Under the pieces are notes generated by a model that saw only the letters and a program-made list of their open reading frames with translations, did not search any database and had not been told where the DNA came from. Shown piece after piece: positions 58,896 to 64,000 of a stretch of DNA of 64,000 nucleotides (position 1 is its first letter; each line of letters begins with the position of its first letter). The DNA lies in assembly GCF_036320965.1 (NCBI RefSeq), contig NC_092287.1, positions 3,077,297 to 3,141,296 on the forward strand. Reading direction: 5' to 3'. The position numbers were made by a program, and so were the translations under genes. Source of the stretch: Panulirus ornatus. Its lineage: Eukaryota; Arthropoda; Malacostraca; Decapoda; Palinuridae.

Positions 58896-59757
58896 ATCTT
58901 TCCTCACTCATTCTCTCCATGTGCCGAAACCATTTCAAAACACCCTCTTCTGCTCTCTCAACCACACTCTTTTTATTTCCACACATCTCTCTTACCCTTA
59001 CATTACTTACTCGATCAAACCACCTCACACCACACATTGTCCTCAAACATCTCATTTCCAGCACATCCACCCTCCTGCACACAACTCTATCCATAGCCCA
59101 CGCCTCGCAACCATACAACATTGTTGGAACCACTACTCCTTCAAACATACCCATTTTTGCTTTCCGAGATAATGTTCTCGACTTCCAAACATTCTTCAAG
59201 GCTCCTAGGATTTTCGCCCCCTCCCCCACCCTATGATTCACTTTCGCTTCCATGGTTCCATCCGCTGCCAGATCCACTCCCAGATATCTAAAACACTTTA
59301 CTTCCTCCAGTTTTTCTCCATTCAAACCTACCTCCCAATTTACTTGACCCTCAACCCTACTGTACCTAATAACCTTGCTCTTATTCACATTTACTCTTAA
59401 CTTTCTTCTTTCACACACTTTACCAAACTCAGTCACCAGCTTCTGCAGTTTCTCACATGAATCAGCCACCAGCGCTGTATCATCAGCGAACAACAACTGA
59501 CTCACTTCCCAAGCTCTCTCATCCACAACAGACTTCATACTTGCCCCTCTTTCCAAAACTCTTGCATTCACCTCCCTAACAACTCCATCCATAAGCAAAT
59601 TAAACAACCATGAAGACATCACACACCCCTGCCGCAAACCTACATTCACTGAGAACCAATCACTTTCCTCTCTTCCTACACGTACACATGCCTTACATCT
59701 TCGATAAAAACTTTTCACTGCTTCTAACAACTTGCCTCCCACACCATATATTCTTAT
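58896..59757 (-). mobile_element. RTE-type LINE, RT copy truncated at both ends
   Basis: On the minus strand an open frame runs from GVGGKLLEAVKSFYRRCK through RQGCVMSSWLFN, LLFADDTALVADS and the C-terminal WFRHMERMSEER, then stops at 58896 where the tail of the neighbouring inverted copy begins. Almost no frameshifts, so it is a young copy, but its 3' end is lost. Confidence 0.9.
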
Positions 59758-61101
59758 TAATTATATTCTGATTAATTTTTAGGACTAGATATTTTCACTG
59801 GTTTTACTTTCAGTTTAGTATTAATGAATATGCCTGCAGTATTGCTACACAGGACATCAGTGGGCTTACACCTACCTGCAGGGTAGGAGTACCAGAGTGA
59901 CTTTTGTTGCTAGGCACACTAAGAATGTGGTATTACATGTTTAGCATTCAGGTTATTCTAATGCAACAAGTTTTGTAACCAGATTCTTCATTTGTATCCT
60001 GTTTTGTGACCAGATTCTTCCTTTGCATTGTGTTTTATAACCAGGGGATTTATAAAGGATGAGTGCCAATTAATGCTCCTCAATTTTGCTATCATAATTA
60101 TGGTAAGTATGACGAGCACAAAGAACCAAGCCTTCTTACAGATCCATATTTAGCTCGCAAAGGAGTGTGAGCCACTTTTGCAGTCAAAGCCAAGGTATGC
60201 ATGTCAAAAAAGCAATGATTTTCCACAAAGGGAGCTGTTTACATAATTCTGAGCTTAGCAAGCTGTGGTTGTACATACCCAGTATTTATCTTTTTAAAAA
60301 TTCATTTTTTATATATAGTGCATGACTCATTTGAACTGTTCATTTCAGCTTACAGCCTCACAAACCCAGCACCCAGAATGAGAAATAGCTGTGTGAAAGT
60401 ATACTGAATATGTAGCTTATATAGTTAGTGCCTGTGAACTTGGAGGAGGCTTATTTTGCAGCATTATTACATATTAAAGATATTTTTTCTAATTATCTTA
60501 GTTTTGGTTTAAAGGCTTTTTTAGAAAAAAGTGTGAGATAACCTACTTTAACTATATTTTGTATGTTGGGATGAAGCTAATTCCTTGGGGCTTCACTTTT
60601 AAACTTAATAATTTTCTTTTGCAAATTTGAATTTTTCAATGTGTCAGCATTCGCTTCACCTATGCTTAATTTATTTCAAATGTCTGTTTTTCCTAAGAAT
60701 TGTTGCTTATTTCTTGAAAATGTCTTGTCCTAGTTTCCTGTTATACCTTATGATTTCAAAGAACCTTCTATGTTAACATCAAAGGCTTCTTGAAATTGTC
60801 TCTGCCTTTTATCATCTTTTACTTTGATGATACCAGACTCTTCCTGAAAGTTGTTACACCACAAACAAAAAGTTACCTTTAGTAAAGCTGTATCATGGTC
60901 AATGGATGTAAAGGAGAAAAGTTTTTTTAAAGACCTTCTCAAAAAGAGGTCCATTATTTCCCTGCTTCTGCCTTGAAGCAGCAGGAACCCCTAAAAGGAG
61001 TTCTGGGATGCACAGTAATAACAGCAATCCCTCATTATTTTCATCATTATTATTTATCCCAAAGGATCATAAAGAATACTACCAAGTATATACTTTATAC
61101 C
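59758..61101. other. Unassigned, with weak exon-like blocks
   Basis: Unique-looking AT-rich DNA. A 58-nt block ending GTAAGT at 60100 and a block after TTCATTTCAG at 60347 look exon-like, but no consistent reading frame links them. Part of an old repeat (ACAAAAAGTTACCTTTAG) lies near 60867. Confidence 0.4.
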
Positions 61102-61455
61102 AGAACCAGAGTCAATGTGCTGTCAGTGGACTGAACCAGGGCATGTGTAACGTCTGGGGTAAACCATGGAAAGGTCTGTGGGGCCTGGATGTGGATAGGG
61201 AGCTGTGGTTCTGGTGCATTACACATGAACGAATGTGGCCTTTTTGTCTGTTTTTCTGGAACTACCTTTCTGAAGTGGGGGCAGTGATGCTGTTTCCTGT
61301 GGGGCAGGGTTGCGCTGGGAATGGATTGGAGGCAAGCAAGTATGAATATGTACATGTGCATATATGTATATGTGTATATGAATGGATGGGCTGTTCTTTG
61401 TTTTCTGGCGCCACCTCACTGATGTGGGAAACGGTGATCAAGTGTAATAAATAAT
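61102..61455 (+). mobile_element. RTE-type LINE, old 3' UTR and tail
   Basis: TCAATGTGCTGTCAGTGG, AAACCATGGAAAGG, GGGAGCTGTGGTTC, TTTCCTGTGGGGCAGGG, and a tail stem-loop TGGCGCCACCTCAC/GTGGGAAACGGTG. Coding part absent. The stem pairs are kept by compensatory changes. Confidence 0.85.
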
Positions 61456-61477
61456 AACAAAATATTCTCTGTATTGC

Positions 61478-61655
61478 AGGAGGTAACTAAGAGGAGTGTG
61501 AGCATAGAACTGGAATCCTCACCTGCTGTACCATTGCTATCCGAAAGTAGGAATCGAGAACAAAGCTGAGAAAGAGATTTTCCTCAAAGGTTCAGTCATC
61601 TGTTCCTGGTGCTACCTTGTGAAGGTGGTTGACAGCAAAAAGGTATAAAAAAATT
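61478..61655 (+). repeat. SINE-like family B, diverged copy
   Basis: GGTAACTAAGAGGAGTGTGAG, GGAATCCTCACCTG, AGAAAGAGATTTTCCTC, CAGTCATCTGTTCC and TGGTGCTACCTTG follow family B order. It mimics a coding exon (acceptor TATTGCAG then a 29-codon frame), but the frame is repeat sequence. Confidence 0.7.
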
Positions 61656-62175
61656 ATGCAAACCCAGGGTCCCTTTAGTGGGGCCTTTAATGAGGTTCCT
61701 GCAGCTTCAAGACTGCACTCCAGTTAGGAGCAAGGAAGTGATGGACTCCTCTAGGGCAAGAAAGTCCTTGGCCAAATGAATACTTTCCATCTAATGAGAA
61801 TGATACAGCCTTGACGAAGGCAACTACTCATTCATGATGTAACCACCTGCAAGCAAAGGTTGGTAACACCTTTACTGGATGGTAGTTACATCAGCGCTCT
61901 TAAGAACTTTTACTTCATCTGTCGAATACATAACAAATGTTGAAACAATACAGTTAAGGTACGAAAATTAATATAATGTGGATTTCGAAATGAGTAAATA
62001 ATATTTTACCGTTTTAGCAACTGTATCTTTTTCTGTTAACTTCCACTTTCATTTGATTGCCTTACAAAAGTATTCAACATTTGTACAGTGTATTGTACTT
62101 TCTCCATTTCCTTATTTAGCTTCTTTGGAATACTGATAACACAATTTTATTCAAAACTATGTATTTCTGCTGCAG
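61656..62175. other. Unassigned
   Basis: Contains a Met-rich stretch of no clear identity. GCCTTGACGAAGGCAAC near 61812 resembles the small repeat at 23957 and 60870. Confidence 0.35.
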
Positions 62176-62264
62176 AATCAACTAAAGGACTGAATTATAT
62201 GTTTGTTGTGGAACTTATTCATGTTGGATACACAGTCAACTCTCAAGACCTAATTACATGTCAG
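62176..62264 (+). CDS. Exon-like block, unknown gene (29 codons)
   Basis: Acceptor TTTCTGCTGCAG and donor GTATTG bound 89 nt, open if one base is supplied from an upstream exon. It encodes STKGLNYMFVVELIHVGY then NSQDLITCQ. No family recognised. Its outgoing phase 0 fits the block at 62641. It could be a gene end or an old element. Confidence 0.25.
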
Positions 62265-62459
62265 GTATTGTAGATAAGCTTTATTATGTAGACTTGTGTT
62301 ATTTGGTATAAATCCTGCTTTAGGATGATATTGTGACATATAATTAAGCTAAAAAAAAATCATTCATTTAATTAAGCTAAAAAATCAAGATTACCAATGT
62401 AAATATTTAGTCTTAATAAATAGCATACAAAGATGGAAGGATACAGTGAAAGGTGTTGA

Positions 62460-62639
62460 AAAAGGAAGATGCTGACATGGAAGCTTACCTTTACCTTCTT
62501 ATAAGAAAGGTTACAGTTACTTCCTTATTTGTTTGTATGTTGTATACAGAAAAGGAAGATACTGACAAGAAAGCTTACCTTTACCTCCTTATAAGAAAGG
62601 TTAAAGTTACTTCCTTATTTGTTTGTATATTTTATTCCA
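62460..62639 (+). repeat. Tandem 90-bp duplication
   Basis: Two units, 62460-62549 and 62550-62639, each AAAAGGAAGAT-CTGACA ... TTGTTTGTAT and ending in CAG. Both carry GAAAGCTTACC-like and TTATAAGAAAGG blocks and differ by about 10 substitutions. Each unit ends in an acceptor-like ACAG or CCAG. Confidence 0.85.
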
Positions 62640-62640
62640 G

Positions 62641-62715
62641 CCCCATAAGTCTGGTATCAGAAGTGAGATTACAGATCGTCCAGAGGAGATATTCTTAATG
62701 GACTCTGATAAATAG
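62641..62715 (+). CDS. Exon-like block, possible last exon of an unknown gene (24 codons plus stop)
   Basis: Follows a strong acceptor (TTTTATTCCAG). The frame in phase 0 encodes PHKSGIRSEITDRPEEIF, then LMDSDK and TAG at 62713-62715. Compatible in phase with 62176-62264. No homology recognised and no AATAAA close by. Confidence 0.25.
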   Translation, partial: PHKSGIRSEITDRPEEIFLMDSDK

Positions 62716-63149
62716 ATAACAAGAAACACCAACATTTGCAAGTAAATGCATTATGTCTCCCTTCACACTATTACTTATCAAACTGTTCACTACAGAGGGA
62801 GACACCACTAAATGCATTTTCACTACATTCACTAAAATTCATTTCACCGTACATATGCATCTTCATTTCACCCTCAACAAAAACATCACTAATTTCTTGA
62901 TATACTAAATTCACTTCGTTGACACAAGCATCTCCACTTCCCTCTCAGCAAACACCACTGGCATTTGACATGACCCTGAAAGGTTAGATTAAAGGCTATT
63001 CTCATTACACCCTCATGTTTACAAAACACTCATCATCTGTATGCACATCATTAGCCTCTGACCTTTTGAGTCAGGTCAAAGGCCACCATCACTCTAACCT
63101 TAAAACATTTGCACAGTGAAGAGAGTCCTTCACTTAGGAGACCCTATTT
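62716..63149. other. Unassigned
   Basis: Pyrimidine-rich sequence with repeated CACTA and ACCACT words. May be the 3' region of the LINE relic that follows. Confidence 0.35.
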
Positions 63150-63330
63150 TCTATGCCACCTACTAACCTGCCAGCATTTGCCATCTTCTTGATTAGTTTG
63201 TTCCAATCATCCACTACTCTAAGCCAGTATTTCCTTACATTCTTTCTTTCTTTTGCTGATTCTTATTATGATCTCCAATTACCCAGGTACTGCACCTCTT
63301 GAAGAACTAAGCTGTTATTGGACCATTTCT
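63150..63330 (-). mobile_element. CR1/Jockey-like LINE, C-terminal relic
   Basis: The minus-strand frame reads RKNVRKYWLRVVDDWNKLI then KMANAGR. The R-VVD-WN-LP signature is typical of the end of many CR1/Jockey-like ORFs. Confidence 0.55.
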
Positions 63331-63689
63331 GGCTCCTCTCTTATGTGCTTGACAGCTTTGTAGCACTTAGCCTCCGATTCTGGCTCAGGCTTCTTAATTC
63401 ATGTTATTTTAGTTGCATCTCTGGACCATTTAGATTAAACCTTTGACCTTTAGGCTTTAGGTGCAGTGACTAGATTTATTAGGCATAAATTAGTTTTGGC
63501 TTACACAGTGAATAGTTTACCGAATGTATTCCAACACTTGAAGGCAATTCTAATATTTGCCAGCAGTCCACTCTCACAATTTTCTAAATATGCACCTCTG
63601 GCAATAGATTAGGCATGGTGTTGGTCCCTGTAATTTATTTCCCACCTTATAATAATGCAACAATGCCTTTAACTCGTGTCTCATCCTTT

Positions 63690-64000
63690 TACTGTGTAAT
63701 TACCTATTTGTACTGTAAGGGGAGTGAGTTACTCTCATATGGCCCTATCTCTTAAACATTTTCTGCTATTGCATAACTTCTTAAATTTATATATGCTGTC
63801 TGCATTAACCTTGTCCTCAGTCATCTTATTCTATTCATCATCCATTCTTGGACTTCTTTACATCTTTTTCCAAACATTTCTTGCTTAATTTCATGTAATG
63901 TTCTCTGGTTACCCTATCCTTGTCAAAAAAACTATTCAATGTCTGTGACTTCACTGTTTTACAAACTTAAAGATGGAGATAAGGTCACCCCTCACTTTTC
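63690..64000 (-). mobile_element. CR1/Jockey-like LINE, C-terminal relic running to the window edge
   Basis: Minus strand near 63990: RGDLISIFKFVK, the RGDLI-VYK motif near the end of CR1-like ORFs; downstream TREHYMKLSKK and NADSIYKFKKL follow in family order. Non-coding part shared with 21266-21480. The rest lies beyond the window. Confidence 0.6.

Noticed and set aside
61481..61569. Apparent exon after TATTGCAG encoding EVTKRSVSIELESS and a stop
   Set aside because: The nucleotide sequence follows family B block by block, and the frame is not conserved in other copies, so it is repeat sequence.

Overview
This window looks like nuclear DNA of an arthropod, most likely a decapod crustacean. 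It is AT-rich and intron-rich, has a (CCTAA/TTAGG)n tract (the ancestral arthropod telomere unit), and is packed with non-LTR retrotransposons and TA/CT/GATA microsatellites. No bacterial or viral gene organisation, rRNA or CRISPR array is visible. The decapod assignment rests on the general look of the repeats and is an inference.

One host gene is clear: the 3' half of a Kdm2 orthologue (JmjC histone demethylase / FBXL10-11 family) on the + strand. Its visible exons are 652-813 and 3713-3805 (PHD finger), 9985-10074, 20680-20790 (two SUMO-consensus sites), a predicted 43-nt exon at 43996-44038, 44438-44544, and a giant terminal exon 44672-48421 (acidic linker, F-box, leucine-rich repeats and an unusually long low-complexity tail). 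The JmjC and CXXC domains must lie upstream of the window. Poly(A) signals follow at 48627 and 48878. A possible fragment of another gene (two phase-compatible exons at 62176 and 62641) is weakly supported.

Almost everything else is transposon. The dominant element is an RTE-type LINE (AP endonuclease plus reverse transcriptase) with more than 20 full, truncated or decayed copies on both strands. The best copy (53877-56673, with a 666-codon RT frame) is inserted inside another copy of the same family (53289-53876 plus 56674-58203). Other elements are: a SINE-like family (family B) that shares the LINE 3' stem-loop; a tRNA-derived SINE; a ~690-bp dispersed repeat (family C); Jockey/CR1-like LINE relics; a DIRS-like relic; a Penelope-like inverted repeat with a hammerhead-like core; a Tigger2-like MITE; and a TIGD1-like transposase relic.

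Layout: 1-4 kb PHD exons and family C; 4-14.6 kb an RTE cluster; 15-20.7 kb Tigger MITE, split SINE, DIRS relic, RTE and telomeric tract; 20.8-44 kb a ~23-kb intron full of old elements; 44-49 kb the end of Kdm2; 49-52 kb mostly unassigned; 52-60 kb nested and inverted young RTE copies; 60-64 kb relics and weak exon candidates. The strongest observations are compensatory base changes in the RTE 3' stem-loop and its sharing with family B, the self-nested RTE insertion with a near-perfect 9-bp target duplication, a twin-priming-like inversion, a telomeric tract joining two truncated repeats, and the repeat-built Kdm2 tail.
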